In this document: positions 1-10,897 of the stretch, piece by piece
Numbering within the stretch: position 1 is the first letter of the stretch
Layout: every line of letters begins with the position of its first letter
Origin: Cladorhizidae sp. MBARI D1340-BT2
Taxonomy: Eukaryota; Porifera; Demospongiae; Poecilosclerida; Cladorhizidae
Length of the DNA stretch: 64,000 bases
Assembly: GCA_028752905.1 (NCBI GenBank)
Contig: JAQNBH010000003.1
Location: forward strand, 40,237,354-40,301,353
Direction of reading: 5' to 3'
The notes under the pieces: generated by a model
The model's database searches: none
What the model saw: the letters and a program-made list of their open reading frames with translations, nothing else
Told to the model about the DNA's origin: nothing
Position numbers and translations under genes: made by a program

Positions 1-158
1 TCAGAAGTGTAGCGCGTGGTTTTTCTTCCAAATACGAATTCCAGGTATTGCAGGGCATGGAAATATACCATGATCTTGTGGATCACGGTTTGCTTTTTGA
101 ACATGAGTTGTTCATATGTAGTTTCACAGAAGCAGTCAACAAAGCAGCACTAAAGTGA
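1..158 (+). CDS. C-terminal end of an unknown viral gene, cut by the window edge
   Basis: Frame 3 of the plus strand is open from the first base to a TGA at 156-158, giving about 51 residues with an ordinary protein composition (EFQVLQGMEIYHDLVDHG is part of it). It ends 20 bp before the end of the convergent helicase gene, as expected for compact viral DNA. I do not recognise the family and the start lies outside the window. It could be a chance frame, but length and tail-to-tail placement favour a real gene end. Confidence 0.4.
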   Translation, partial: RSVARGFSSKYEFQVLQGMEIYHDLVDHGLLFEHELFICSFTEAVNKAALK

Positions 159-177
159 GCAGCCATTTTTACCCGGG

Positions 178-2788
178 TTACCACAACAAATTGAAACACT
201 CATACGGAAGATGTGTTTTGTTTATCTCGTTTAAAAAAAACAACGTCAAGTCAAGGGTTATATCATGTAACGGCAGTTGTGATATCAAGGTGGTGTTCAC
301 GGGATCATCGGATACCGGCATCGTGTGATACACCGGGTTTCCGTCGTAATTGTTACGAAGACACAGTTTTAGTTTGTGTTTTTTTTGAAAGAAAAACTGA
401 GCAGACAAGTCATTCCTGGTTGTGAGTTTTTGAAAAATTTCGTCTGTTAAGTGTTGCGAAAAATGTTGGTATATTTCCCGGGTAAAATCTTCGGAAATAT
501 AATCTCTGCCACTCACCAGCATTGTCAATGCCGTTTTAACAAATTCATCAGATATAAATGTTGTGCTGTATTGACGGAAAACACCAGAATTCCTGAGAAG
601 GTGACCAACCTGTCTTTCTTCAAGGATGGGGTTCTGCAGAAAAAGTATTTTCAGACCTTTCATTACTTTAAAAAGCAGTTCACATCCGGTTCCAAAAAAC
701 CTGTCAGAATCAATGTCGACAGGGGTCTGTATTTTTTTCAGTAAGGTGTCTGACAGAACGGACAGAGGGTGGAAATTCTTCTGAATTCCAAGAGCTGATA
801 CACGGGGAATGGAGGTTGTTTTATCAGAATCTCTGAACAGTGTTTTTTTTAGTTTTGTTTTATATTGAGGGAGCAACACTGAAGATTCGGACAACAACCG
901 TATAGCGTGTATAACTTCCGCATATGAGTGGACCTTTTCAAAAAAAAAAAATTTTCCGATAGAATTCAATTCCAGACTCCGTTCTGTTTTTACAGGGTTT
1001 CTGAGCGATGTTATGAGCATGTAAACAACGACATTCTTCTCGTCTTGGTCTAACAGTATGTGGGAGTTGTGTCTGGCGGCACGTCCGATCGTTTGGTATA
1101 CTACTCCTATAGAAGATTTCATTTGAGTCAATATGACAAGCCGTATAGCACTCAGGTTTATCGCGAGTTCTGTCATACGTCCTCCTAGTAGTATTGTCGT
1201 TTTTCTTCCACGTATATTGGTTTCCCTTTCAAACAACTCGAGATCGTTAGACGCGGATTGGCTATACGTGTTTATAAGAGAATACGTGATTGGATGAAAT
1301 TGGTGGGTTTTCGATATGTGATTTCGTTTTTTCTCTGTACAGTAAAGACAACGGCTTTCCAAGGATACACTGGTGCTGTAGTGGAACACACCGTTTTCTT
1401 CCAAGATTCCAGCTATGAGTATCAAACCCATCTGTATGTCAGTGTCCGAAACAAAGATTTTAGCGCCCTTGGCATTTTCTTTGAGAAAATCCATTATTAT
1501 GTCAAGCATACTGCTGTATTTTGACGAGTAATCAGCAAGTTGACACCTCTGCAATATTTCCCCTCTGGGTTTATACATGATCTGATGATAGTCAGAAACT
1601 ATTTCTTCTCTCCATTTTTTTCCTTTTTCTTCTGGTGGGAGGTAGAGATTGGCCATGTCTCTGGCTTGGGTGTTTGTTATTTCTCTTTTATAATTTTCCA
1701 ATTGTGCTCCCTGCATGGGGCATTCCACCCAGTTTAAAGGACCCAGGTATCGTGTTTCGATTTTGGTTGCTGTTTTGACACGCCACGACAGAGCGTTACC
1801 TTCCATGTACACCCCCGGAAAGGCTTCGACGTCTATGTTGCGTATTTCAGCGACCCTTCCAGAAAACGAAGAGGCGAGACTGGGAAGCATGTCTAAGTCG
1901 AAGTGTCCATCTACAGTGTAATCCCCGATGGTAGCAACAGAAGAACCGTCTATCAAATTCAGAAGATGAATTATCTCGCTGACTTGTGAAGATATGTGTG
2001 GCTGTGAAAAAACCCATTCTCAAGGAAGTTATTTTTTTTTTCAAATAGAGAAACAAAGCACCACGTCTAGACATCTCGGCATGCACCAATACGTGTGCCT
2101 CGTCGCATATCATCCAACCACCGGCGAGAGATTCTACATAATCGTAATCTATTGCTAGTGCAGATTCGTTTTCAAGAACATCGACTATATTGGTAGGAGT
2201 TAAAGAAGATATCAACGAGTCAAATAACACTAGTGATCCTCGTATTACCTGAGAAACCACCTGCTGGTAACCTATCATGGAAACATTTACACGGTCGTTG
2301 TGTCTGTGTGTGAATTTTTTTTTGCCTTTGTGGTGTATATTTTGAATGATTTTTCGTATAGCCACCACCAAATCACTGTTGGCTGACAATGTTTGTAATT
2401 TTCCTTGCAACATTTCTAGTTCAGCCACTTGAAGAATGGTGTATGTGCTGAGATCAGCAAATTTCAGGTTGTCTCGTTCAAAGACGTCTTGTAAAAACGT
2501 GACTAAAACGATTCTTACTGGTGTTTTTGAGAATATTGCCAATTCACGTGATATTTGACGAACCAGTGTAAGAGCGATTACTGTTTTTCCAACACCAGGT
2601 GCACCGAATACTAAAAACCCTTGGCCTGGTAGTAGAAATTTCAAAACATGCAAAACAGCTAACTGTTCTGCACGGTAAACGATGCCTATAGCACCTTTTA
2701 AATCTTTGAGTACTTCTCTGAATTTTTCACTCATACGGATCTGGTCGTATGTGTTTATCCAAAACCCTCTAGTATGATGCACCAGCAT
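178..2788 (-). pseudogene. SF2 helicase, D6/D11-like viral transcription-factor ATPase, broken by a frameshift
   Basis: The N-terminal part (2788 down to about 1985) carries Walker A GAPGVGKT near residue 63, a DEAH box in ICDEAHVLVH and motif III TAT in GFFTATH. Reading then has to shift by one base around 1,975-2,000 to continue into the C-terminal part, which ends at 178. That part carries helicase domain 2 with GRMTELAINLSAIRLV and motif VI QTIGRAARHNSH. The GRMxE..NLSAIR and QxIGRxxRxxSH patterns are those of poxvirus D6/D11 and related NCLDV helicases, which work in early transcription or termination. About 230 residues of unknown role follow motif VI. Head-to-tail length is roughly 870 aa. 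The break may be a real mutation, as in an endogenous copy, or a sequencing error. The family call is firm at superfamily level and tentative at D6/D11 level. Confidence 0.75.
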
Positions 2789-2816
2789 TGTTGTTGTTTT
2801 TTACATATAAAAAAGA

Positions 2817-3047
2817 ATGTGGTCGTTATTGATGATTCACTGTGTTACAGCATTTTTTGGTCTTATAGCTCGTATGTTTGTTCCGGATTATACCAACGAC
2901 ATATTCAGGATTTTCAACCAACCCTTCAGGTTGTCGTATGCTTACCAAAGCCTGGTAGAATCTATGGGTGCTAAAAAAATATTCAAAATACTGGACAAGA
3001 TAGATCTATCTGACGCAGTGGTGTGTTTAGATACCACCATAACCTGA
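2817..3047 (+). CDS. Possible small viral membrane protein, 76 aa
   Basis: This short frame lies in the gap between the helicase start (2788) and the end of the 363-aa gene (2942), and overlaps the latter tail-to-tail by 106 bp. The N-terminus MWSLLMIHCVTAFFGLIARM is hydrophobic enough for a single membrane segment or signal anchor. The rest is mixed, charged and protein-like. An A/T-rich box (atataaaaaag) ends just before the ATG, similar to boxes ahead of other genes here. No family is recognised. The overlap means it could be a shadow frame. Confidence 0.35.
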   Translation: MWSLLMIHCVTAFFGLIARMFVPDYTNDIFRIFNQPFRLSYAYQSLVESMGAKKIFKILDKIDLSDAVVCLDTTIT

Positions 3048-4033
3048 TCCCGAGCCTTCGTGTAACGCGGCGTATTCATCGCTTCTAACGAAGTCTTCGA
3101 AGAATTTTTTTCGGTTCCACCAGAGAGGAGATCGTATATTGTTTGATCACCTGAACGTATCAAAGCATACATTATATCGCACAGATATTCTCTCAGTCTG
3201 CCGGCTACTTGACAAGGAAAAACAACAGACAGCATCACATACACGTGTTCTCGAATGTCGTACCACACACTAGATGTCCAGAAATTTTCCAATTCTTCGT
3301 CTGTTAAACGTTCCTCCGTGGTGATCACCGACAAGTATATTTTTTGTGACAAGTTGACATGTAGTAACTCATCTCTAATAACATCTCTATTCACAGTTCC
3401 AAAACTTCCAATAGCACGTATATCGGAGCCGGTGTTAGATCGGGATAGTTCATTTATGACGAGCAATGCTGGAAAAATAACAACAAATTCTGATATCATC
3501 CAGAAAAAACAACCCCATCCTTTTTTTAATTCAGAGCAAAGACAACTGTTTATCTTTGTCAACAACACCTTTGTATCATTGTCATTGACAATATGGTACG
3601 CGTCTTGGGCGGTTCTGAATGATGGAAGTCTGTTCAGGTTCTTGATTAGCAACAGGTATGCTTGAAAGTGTTCTAATTCTTGTCGTTTCTGTTCTAACAA
3701 ACAACCTGTCAGAGAAGCCATGCGCTCACCCAGAATCGCAATACGCGGTTCCAGGGCGTCTGATATCATGTTGTCGATGAGCAACAAAGTGGTAAGAACT
3801 CTAGCAAACCCAGAGCCCTTTTGCTCTAACAGTTTGTACATACTAACATCTGTGTTGTTGTCGTGTGTTTCTATGTCACCATAACGGTCGTTCGCTTTCC
3901 AGAAAAAAGTCTGTTGGGCGTCTGTGATTTTTTTTAAATATAAAGAAGTAAGATCTGTGACATTTACTATATATTTTTCAAGCATGCAGTCTAGTTTTTC
4001 GGAGTTGTCGCAATTTTTGCTGAGTAGAGACAT
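2942..4033 (-). CDS. Unknown viral protein, 363 aa
   Basis: One uninterrupted frame of 363 codons, predicted largely helical, with a hydrophobic stretch around residues 180-200 (WMISEFVVIFPALLVI) that might be a membrane or core helix. I recognise no catalytic motif. The start at 4033 is supported by a tataaaaag-type box on the minus strand about 20-25 bp upstream (plus 4051-4058). The 5' end overlaps the divergent 364-aa gene by about 50 bp, so the two genes are head-to-head with crossed leader regions. No homology is claimed. Confidence 0.7.
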   Translation of the reverse strand: MSLLSKNCDNSEKLDCMLEKYIVNVTDLTSLYLKKITDAQQTFFWKANDRYGDIETHDNNTDVSMYKLLEQKGSGFARVLTTLLLIDNMISDALEPRIAILGERMASLTGCLLEQKRQELEHFQAYLLLIKNLNRLPSFRTAQDAYHIVNDNDTKVLLTKINSCLCSELKKGWGCFFWMISEFVVIFPALLVINELSRSNTGSDIRAIGSFGTVNRDVIRDELLHVNLSQKIYLSVITTEERLTDEELENFWTSSVWYDIREHVYVMLSVVFPCQVAGRLREYLCDIMYALIRSGDQTIYDLLSGGTEKNSSKTSLEAMNTPRYTKARDQVMVVSKHTTASDRSILSSILNIFLAPIDSTRLW

Positions 4034-5078
4034 GTCTAGTTTTCTTGGTCTTTTTATAAATTTTGATAAACACTATTTCAAAAACATCTTGATGATCACA
4101 GCCTCTGTAGAAACACTTTCAGCAATTAAAAGGGTTTTAGGACAGTACAGTGTTTTGATAAAAAATGCTTACATCGAGATACAGAACCACTTAAAATGGG
4201 AGGAATTGTGTCTTAACCATTCGGTGGTAACAACAATAAAAATAGGAATGGACCACGTAAACAAGGGTGGGTTTGTAGATCAGTACGTAAACGGTGCTGA
4301 GGGGAACGAGATAGACTGGTTGGATTCTAAAAAAATGTCAAACACGTTGGACTACCGTGATTCTAATACGATAGTCAATCTGTATCGAAACATGTGGATA
4401 GGTCTTGCTAATGATGACGTGTGGAAATTAGCATTCGAGTGGTTACGTGTGTTTGCACTAATAGAACACCACTCCAATGCGGAAAACTCGACAAGTCCCG
4501 AAGTATACATACACGGACGTCTGGAGGCGGTTACAATACCAGGTTTAGGCATATTCTTTCACAATAACGTATGTTTGCCAAGCATGGGGGGTTTCTTGTG
4601 TAGATTGGCTACAATTGTGAAGGAATGGTTCAAAAATGCACTGAGATGTTTGGCATACCAACCCTTTCCCGTACGCAGAGAAAACTTTGAGTATGTAGGT
4701 GTTCTGCATGATCAATTGGATCTATATGCGGCTGTCGGTGATTTGGAGAATCTCACAATAAACGACTGGATGGCGTACAGGGGGTATCCTTCCGTTGACT
4801 TGGTTTTTGGGTGTTTACATGTAAAAACATTAAAAACTGTGAAAATCTTCTGGGACTTCATACAAACACACATGGGTTCGATGATAAAGATACTGTTTTT
4901 TTCTAATGATTTCATAACAGCATTAGTGTACATGCCCAGTATTCCACGCTTTGACATAGCGGTATCAGATGAAGTTCTTCAGTTTTTCCATGTTTCAACG
5001 CTGTCCGATCCTGTGACCAGTGCTATCTTCAACCAGATGGTGTACGTGTGCGGGGCACATCATGACACAACAGTTTAG
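3984..5078 (+). CDS. Unknown viral protein, about 364 aa
   Basis: The frame is open from 3924, but the likely start is the ATG at 3984 (MQSSFSELSQF), which lies about 10 bp after a tatatatt box at 3968-3975. A second ATG at 4030 is possible. The protein is aromatic- and hydrophobic-rich, with no membrane segment that is clear and no motif I recognise. It is divergent from the 363-aa gene and convergent with the ~535-aa gene. The 218-bp spacer after it holds homopolymer A tracts but no gene. The frame is intact, unlike several neighbours. Confidence 0.7.
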   Translation: MQSSFSELSQFLLSRDMSSFLGLFINFDKHYFKNILMITASVETLSAIKRVLGQYSVLIKNAYIEIQNHLKWEELCLNHSVVTTIKIGMDHVNKGGFVDQYVNGAEGNEIDWLDSKKMSNTLDYRDSNTIVNLYRNMWIGLANDDVWKLAFEWLRVFALIEHHSNAENSTSPEVYIHGRLEAVTIPGLGIFFHNNVCLPSMGGFLCRLATIVKEWFKNALRCLAYQPFPVRRENFEYVGVLHDQLDLYAAVGDLENLTINDWMAYRGYPSVDLVFGCLHVKTLKTVKIFWDFIQTHMGSMIKILFFSNDFITALVYMPSIPRFDIAVSDEVLQFFHVSTLSDPVTSAIFNQMVYVCGAHHDTTV

Positions 5079-5296
5079 GAGAGTATGAAAAAAATGATAT
5101 CTTCTCTTCTTTACACCTGTTAACAATTACCAATATGTAACTACCGTAACTGTACTGGTGACGACACCGTGTCAAAAACACAGCAGACGTTACCTGGAGT
5201 CACCGGTTCGGAATAATGTTGTTTTTTTTACTGATCACCCAAAAAAAAAAAAAAGAGACATCATAGGATCTGCTCACCCGTCTGTTGTAGGCTAGT

Positions 5297-6908
5297 TTAA
5301 TTGGTAGTGTAGCTAAGCATGCTAGCCATAGGAAACTGCCCACCAGAATCCAGGGCAGCACCGGCATGGTCTGCGGCTGTTTTCAATATCACGTGTTGTA
5401 ACTGCTTTAAAGTGGCCTGTATGAAAAATAACTGAAAGTGAGGAGTCCCCAACCATTGGACGAAACGACCGATTGTACCGCAGGTCTGCGCTTTGACAGC
5501 ATAATCATCCGGCGCTGCATTGGCAATATTTGTCGAATTCGGCGAAGGCCATACTTCTGGCATTTCATAGTTTGCAAGAGTAATGTTGTTAAACTGCAAG
5601 TTGTCTACGTTTATGTAGTCACCTATTCCTATATGTGCATCGGCTGATCCGCACCGTGTCATGACACCTCTGAGAAATTTAAAGGCTTGTTCACGTCCAT
5701 TGAAGATGGCATGAGTAGCATTGATCAGCACGGCATTTGTACACTGATCAAAACCCAAACACACTCTGAGATACGCGTACAACCTTGATTCTCTGTTATT
5801 TCCAGGAGCTTGATTGGGTAACTGTGTTTTGCTCAACAACAGACCTATAGTGGCTATCAGACTGGTGTGTGTGGCTGGTATATGAGACGAAAGCAAATCC
5901 TGAATCGGGCACGGTAGAGACCTCCTCAGATAATAATGGAATATAGAAGAGTAATACACCAGCGACTGTGTGACCTGGTGGGGCAAATGTAGAAATTCTC
6001 TGCTAAGTAACTGTATTTTTTCTTGATTGGACAAATTGTCAATGTTCATCAAGAGCAAAGCGTCGGCACTGTTAGAAGTAGCGGGTATCGTGTGGAGAAA
6101 CTCATTTGCATTAACAAGCGGATTTCTACTACATATCCGGTAATTCACAGCATCTAGTCTCTGGAGATGGTGGTACTCTACATGGGATGTTAGCTCTACC
6201 AGCGATACGAACGTGTCTTCGAATTCTTCTTGTTGATTGTCAGATAACCATTTTTTGATTATTTTAAGATTTGTTTTTTTTCTGACATCTTTGGACTCCC
6301 ATTGAGTAGACAGTGACATCTTCACAATCATGTTGATGTCTGACATTTCTGACGGGTGTACAAAACTGAGTGCTTCCAACTCATCGTTTGGATTCAATTG
6401 ACCTATCGGATTCGGTTCCACCATGTTGACAGGTGGATACACGTGATAAGGCTCATATATCACAGCACCTGGACCGGGAACACCCACACTGGTCAACGGC
6501 ACCACACTAGATGAAAGACCAGCCAGATACCAAGACATGTTGACCAGTTTGTGGTTCCTTGGTTGTGATTCATGTATGATTTTTTTCACTGCCACCAAGT
6601 TGTCCGTTTCTAATTCTCCTGTCATCCAATCACACAATCCCTGAGTAACACTTTTCAGCAAGTTCGCCATACCAGTCAGATAACCCTGGGCCTCTTCATC
6701 AAAGACCGTGCCACCTGCACGGAAGGCTTTCATCTGCGTGTGATGAACAAGACGTACTGGGACTGTGAACGTGTTTATCTGCATGAAATTCACACCCGGC
6801 CCTCTGTCCATGGAGCAACTCACTCGTGGGCTGCTGCAAGGCAAGTATTGCTGACCACAAAGTCAGACGATCAGCCAGATTTTGCAACTGGTTTTTTATT
6901 GTCAGCAT
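5297..6908 (-). pseudogene. Unknown viral (probably structural) protein, about 535 aa, with one frameshift
   Basis: A 515-codon frame runs from 6844 to 5297. Its apparent start is poor, and a better beginning (MLTIKNQLQNLADRLTL) lies in another frame from the ATG at 6908. The two frames must be joined by a one-base shift between about 6,785 and 6,845. The ATG at 6906-6908 overlaps the stop of the upstream 1331-aa gene within ATGCTGA. The protein is long, neutral and Asn/Gln-rich without enzyme motifs, which suggests but does not prove a virion component. The part encoded by 5,351-5,845 recurs inverted at 17,507-18,001. Family unknown. Confidence 0.6.
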
Positions 6909-9900
6909 GTTGACATGTACATTTTCCTCTCCGACTCAGACAGCAAGCTGATGTTGTCAAACCCCGACACAGTCTGAGTGGTGTCATTGTAATTTTGCTG
7001 CGCCTTGACCAACAATGCTTCCAGTCTTTTCCACAGAGAGGTCAGAATTATACAACCCTTCGGCATGAAATTGGCCTGGACTCCATTTAAGTCTGCTGTT
7101 GACATCGACGTGGCTACGTCGGCTGACACATTCGGAATTGGAAAATTTGGATCGGCGCCAACACGTGTAGTAACCATGGCGATGATGTAATCTGGATAGG
7201 TGTGTGTTCCAGCACCGTGTCTTGTGAGCACATTTTTAAGAGCTTTGATCAAAGGTAGGTAGACATTGTGCACATCCTCGGATGGTTGCATTATGCCTGT
7301 CATCATGATATCGCTAATCAGATGTTGCAATTGAAAGAAATGACCAGTCATTGCCAGGGGAAAATTTGCGACTGCCGTTTTTATGGATCCGGTGTACAGA
7401 GCCAACCTTGCTACATCCCAAAAGGGAATGATTCTCATCAGCCTGTTTTGACTTCTGTTAGAACTTGTCGTTATGGTGTCTAGAATGGATTCTATACCCG
7501 TTACTTGTCCGTTTCTCCTGTCCACGGGCATGCCCAGAGTTGATGCGAACACAGAATGGAAGGCGTTGCCCAATTGAAATCCCGTACCAACAGACAATCT
7601 GGGTACTGCTGCTAGTTGCTGTTCTGGTGTTCTGTAGTTGTAATTTGCACCATCCCATGTTATCAGATGATTGTTCTTTGCTCGGATGTGGTGAAAAAGA
7701 CTATTCAGTCCGTTTTCGTAAAAATCCAATTTGCTTTGTCTTCCAAACAGTTCTTCTGGCTGTGTCCATTGAACAAGAATTTGCTGACACTCGGTTAGAT
7801 TGGAAATGTTTATTCCTAGCAACGCGTCTTGGTGTTTGGCAATGTCTGGGGTGGCACGTATCAGGCTTTCTAGCCTGGCGATAGTGACACCGAACTCACT
7901 TAGACGATCTCTCAGAGGCAGCAGTGATATGTTGGGAACAGAACTGTCGTAGTTTATTTCGCACCAGGAAAGACCTATTTGTCTCCCAGAACCATAAACA
8001 CACAAGAAGTCTTCCAAGCTTTTAAAAAGATAATCCCAGTTTAGAAGTACGAGTCTGAACAAACGAAACTTCTCCCAGGTGTCGTTGACGATTTCTTCTT
8101 GTACACGGACATTCTGCATTTGCTTGTTGATACCCGGTGCAAAGATATTGTAAATTCCACCCAATGGGGGAAGATTGTGTATAATTGGCTGTTGTGCATC
8201 TAGGATGTTCATTGGAGCCAGCGGTGGTAACCCTCTGGATTGAAAAACCAACTGTGACACATTGCCGCCAAGGGTCGTGTGTTGCAGAGGAAATTCTGTT
8301 GGAGCAACACCCCATAGGTTAGCAGGATTGAATCCGGCTGGCATGTTCGGATGGGTAGCGAAGAACCCTGCTACACGGAACAAACTAGCCACGGCAACCC
8401 GTTCTGACACATACCCTGGTTGAGGTACAAGCCCCATTGCGAAGTATTTTTTCCAAAAAACCAACAACAGGTCAGGCTGGCATCTGTACAGCATGTCGTT
8501 TATATCAGCTAGCTGACGTTTGAAAAATTTAACAGTAGAAAGTACAGTCCCTACCATTTCGTGATAGTATGGGAGTCTTGGTGCATTCAACAGACTGCCA
8601 CTGTTTACCTGTTGTACACCTTCGGATATTTTTTTGGTCGCTTTTTCTTCTGTCATGTGTTCTTCGTTAAGTTGGCTATCCTTTACATCCTGTATTATAG
8701 ATTGTATGGTCTGTGGATTTATGACTATTTGTTCTTGTAGGTACATCAACAGCTGTTCTATGCTACGATAGTCAGCACTGGAAATTTTCGATTGTAACGC
8801 CCAGAAAGTGGTCAATTTAGCCTTGTCAGCGAGAAGATCCATTGACAGCAAAGACGAGTGCTTGTCTCTGTGTTTCCGCATTTGATCTCGGCTGGTGGTA
8901 TCTTGCATGAGACGGTTCTGCAAACTGTCCCGGTTTGGAGACAACGACACTGTGGTTGATAGTTGATCTACCAGACCCTCCAAGAATTTTGCGTCTACCA
9001 ACAGAAGATGATCAGTAACCATCTGGTATAACTTTGTACGGTAACTTTGTCTGGAATCTGGGTCTTGTTCATTGAACAAAGCCCCCAAAATACATACCAG
9101 TTTCCTGAATTCCGTGCCTATTTGAATCAGTCCTTGTCCTCGGTGCATGGATTCTGTGAGAATTTGAAGAAGTTGCTCAATGTTAGGAGACAGGTCTTCT
9201 TTTGTCAACAGTGCAGACCAATCTTGTTGGTTTCTACGGATGCTTATCATGAATCCAACAAAGGAGTCTAAAAGGAGTATCATCTCAAATACTTCACACC
9301 ATGTATCTTTCGGGTATGTGGTGTTTCCCCCTCCCCCTAGTGATAACACTATCAACTTTTTTACAGGTGTAGCCATGTTGTTGACTGACGGATACGCCTT
9401 TATCAACTGTCTGGATGTGATCAAGAATTGGAGCAACCCCATGGCAAAAACAGCCTGATTCAATTGGTGAAAAAGTTTTGATCTTTCCACAGATGGCTTG
9501 AAGTCCATGCCGACAAGTGCTTCGTTGTGTATGGTCCTTCCCATTATACTATAAAGATCATTCACGTTTTCCAAGTGTTGTAAAATACCCCTATCAATGG
9601 CATCATTGGGGTTGATTCCACGTGCAAAAGGCACCGGGATTCCTACCGTTCTGAATGTACTCAAACGGTATGTTATATCTTCCGCGTTAGGAACCACCAC
9701 TCCGGGTTGTAGATTTGCCAAAGAACGAATGAAGGTATTCACCATGTTCACCCTGTCATTGTAGTCAAGAATGGGTTGATCTCGAACTGTGTGAAATAGC
9801 GAGAGATCGGATGCGTCTGCTATTGGCGGTAAAACAGGGATTATCATCGGCTCGTATGTTGGTTTTGTTATTACAACTACGCCACTAGTACGTGTCAGAC

Positions 9901-10897
9901 TCGCGTACGTCAATGCATCTGCTAATTTCTTCTCCATTTGTGTGGCCAATGAAAACAGTTCGTTTATTTCACGGTCTTGTGTTCCAGACAAGCCAAATAT
10001 GGTTCTCAGTGTGTTTATGGGAAGCAAAATCGAACTCTGTTGTCTAAGAAAAAGAGAACCTCTGTCTATTCTTGTTAAAAAGGACCGTGGTAACATTGGT
10101 GTGAAGGGGAAACTAGAAAACAGTCGTTGTCTGGAAGATAGCAATTCTTCATTCAAGGTATCACCCGCTAAACGAGAGTTCAAAGCCGCGCTCATAGGTG
10201 TCGCACACGGGATCAGTCTGTCCGAAAACAGCTCACCGTGTGATCGTACTCCAACCTGTGTGTTTGTTGGCAGCATTGTCATAAACTCCAGTGTATCTAG
10301 GAATATACCAGCCTGGGTAGATTCCACAACAAACATCGGTCTTGACGATATTTCAGTCTGTGTGGTGGCGATCGCGTTAGAGATTGTCGGCATTAGTTCT
10401 TGAATTCGGACACACACATTGTTAACATACTCAATCACCAGTATGATATCATCCAATTTCGTGACAATTTCCTTCTGAATAGTCCGGTCAGCAGTTTGTT
10501 CAGCATCCGAGACGTAAGCGTCAGACGCACCGAAGGCTAGGACCGACGCGTCATATGTTTCATCAGCCTGTAATATAGTCTGTGCCAAGTTTGACAAAGC
10601 GGTGGCAGTACTGGCTACAGCTATCACGCTTCTCTGATTAGACACGTCCGTGTCGATAGAGGTTTCAAACCCAAACTGTTTTGTTTTCGCGCTCAACAAC
10701 ACCAGTTTGAGCTGATTTGGGTTTATAAAAGGGGCGCCACCACGGTATTCGGGTGTTTTTTTGCGTGACTGGGTTATAGCAACCTTTTGTAGTCTATACA
10801 AAGTGTTACTAGCACGGTCAAGTCGGTCTTTTGCAGTGTTTGTCGTTTCTGTTGGTATGGATTTGTACACAAGAATATTGTCTGTGACAGTTTTCAT
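6902..10897 (-). CDS. Giant unknown viral protein, 1331 aa, probably structural
   Basis: This is the longest frame in the window and has no internal stop. The frame is open to 10,966, but the ATG at 10,895-10,897 (MKTVTDNILV) is preferred because its last two bases start the TGA of the upstream gene (ATGA). The sequence is low in charge, rich in Leu, Gln, Asn and Thr, with many short helices and one Gly-rich stretch (LSLGGGGNTTYP). No Walker, nuclease, protease or polymerase motif is visible. Size and lack of enzyme motifs fit a capsid, tegument or core scaffold protein. It lies between two other unknown genes in the same strand block. Confidence 0.7.
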   Translation of the reverse strand: MKTVTDNILVYKSIPTETTNTAKDRLDRASNTLYRLQKVAITQSRKKTPEYRGGAPFINPNQLKLVLLSAKTKQFGFETSIDTDVSNQRSVIAVASTATALSNLAQTILQADETYDASVLAFGASDAYVSDAEQTADRTIQKEIVTKLDDIILVIEYVNNVCVRIQELMPTISNAIATTQTEISSRPMFVVESTQAGIFLDTLEFMTMLPTNTQVGVRSHGELFSDRLIPCATPMSAALNSRLAGDTLNEELLSSRQRLFSSFPFTPMLPRSFLTRIDRGSLFLRQQSSILLPINTLRTIFGLSGTQDREINELFSLATQMEKKLADALTYASLTRTSGVVVITKPTYEPMIIPVLPPIADASDLSLFHTVRDQPILDYNDRVNMVNTFIRSLANLQPGVVVPNAEDITYRLSTFRTVGIPVPFARGINPNDAIDRGILQHLENVNDLYSIMGRTIHNEALVGMDFKPSVERSKLFHQLNQAVFAMGLLQFLITSRQLIKAYPSVNNMATPVKKLIVLSLGGGGNTTYPKDTWCEVFEMILLLDSFVGFMISIRRNQQDWSALLTKEDLSPNIEQLLQILTESMHRGQGLIQIGTEFRKLVCILGALFNEQDPDSRQSYRTKLYQMVTDHLLLVDAKFLEGLVDQLSTTVSLSPNRDSLQNRLMQDTTSRDQMRKHRDKHSSLLSMDLLADKAKLTTFWALQSKISSADYRSIEQLLMYLQEQIVINPQTIQSIIQDVKDSQLNEEHMTEEKATKKISEGVQQVNSGSLLNAPRLPYYHEMVGTVLSTVKFFKRQLADINDMLYRCQPDLLLVFWKKYFAMGLVPQPGYVSERVAVASLFRVAGFFATHPNMPAGFNPANLWGVAPTEFPLQHTTLGGNVSQLVFQSRGLPPLAPMNILDAQQPIIHNLPPLGGIYNIFAPGINKQMQNVRVQEEIVNDTWEKFRLFRLVLLNWDYLFKSLEDFLCVYGSGRQIGLSWCEINYDSSVPNISLLPLRDRLSEFGVTIARLESLIRATPDIAKHQDALLGINISNLTECQQILVQWTQPEELFGRQSKLDFYENGLNSLFHHIRAKNNHLITWDGANYNYRTPEQQLAAVPRLSVGTGFQLGNAFHSVFASTLGMPVDRRNGQVTGIESILDTITTSSNRSQNRLMRIIPFWDVARLALYTGSIKTAVANFPLAMTGHFFQLQHLISDIMMTGIMQPSEDVHNVYLPLIKALKNVLTRHGAGTHTYPDYIIAMVTTRVGADPNFPIPNVSADVATSMSTADLNGVQANFMPKGCIILTSLWKRLEALLVKAQQNYNDTTQTVSGFDNISLLSESERKMYMSTC

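Noticed and set aside
3255..3665. 136-codon plus-strand frame
   Set aside because: Antisense shadow of the 363-aa gene, no start context.
9942..10403. 153-codon plus-strand frame inside the 1331-aa gene
   Set aside because: Antisense shadow of a long intact gene.
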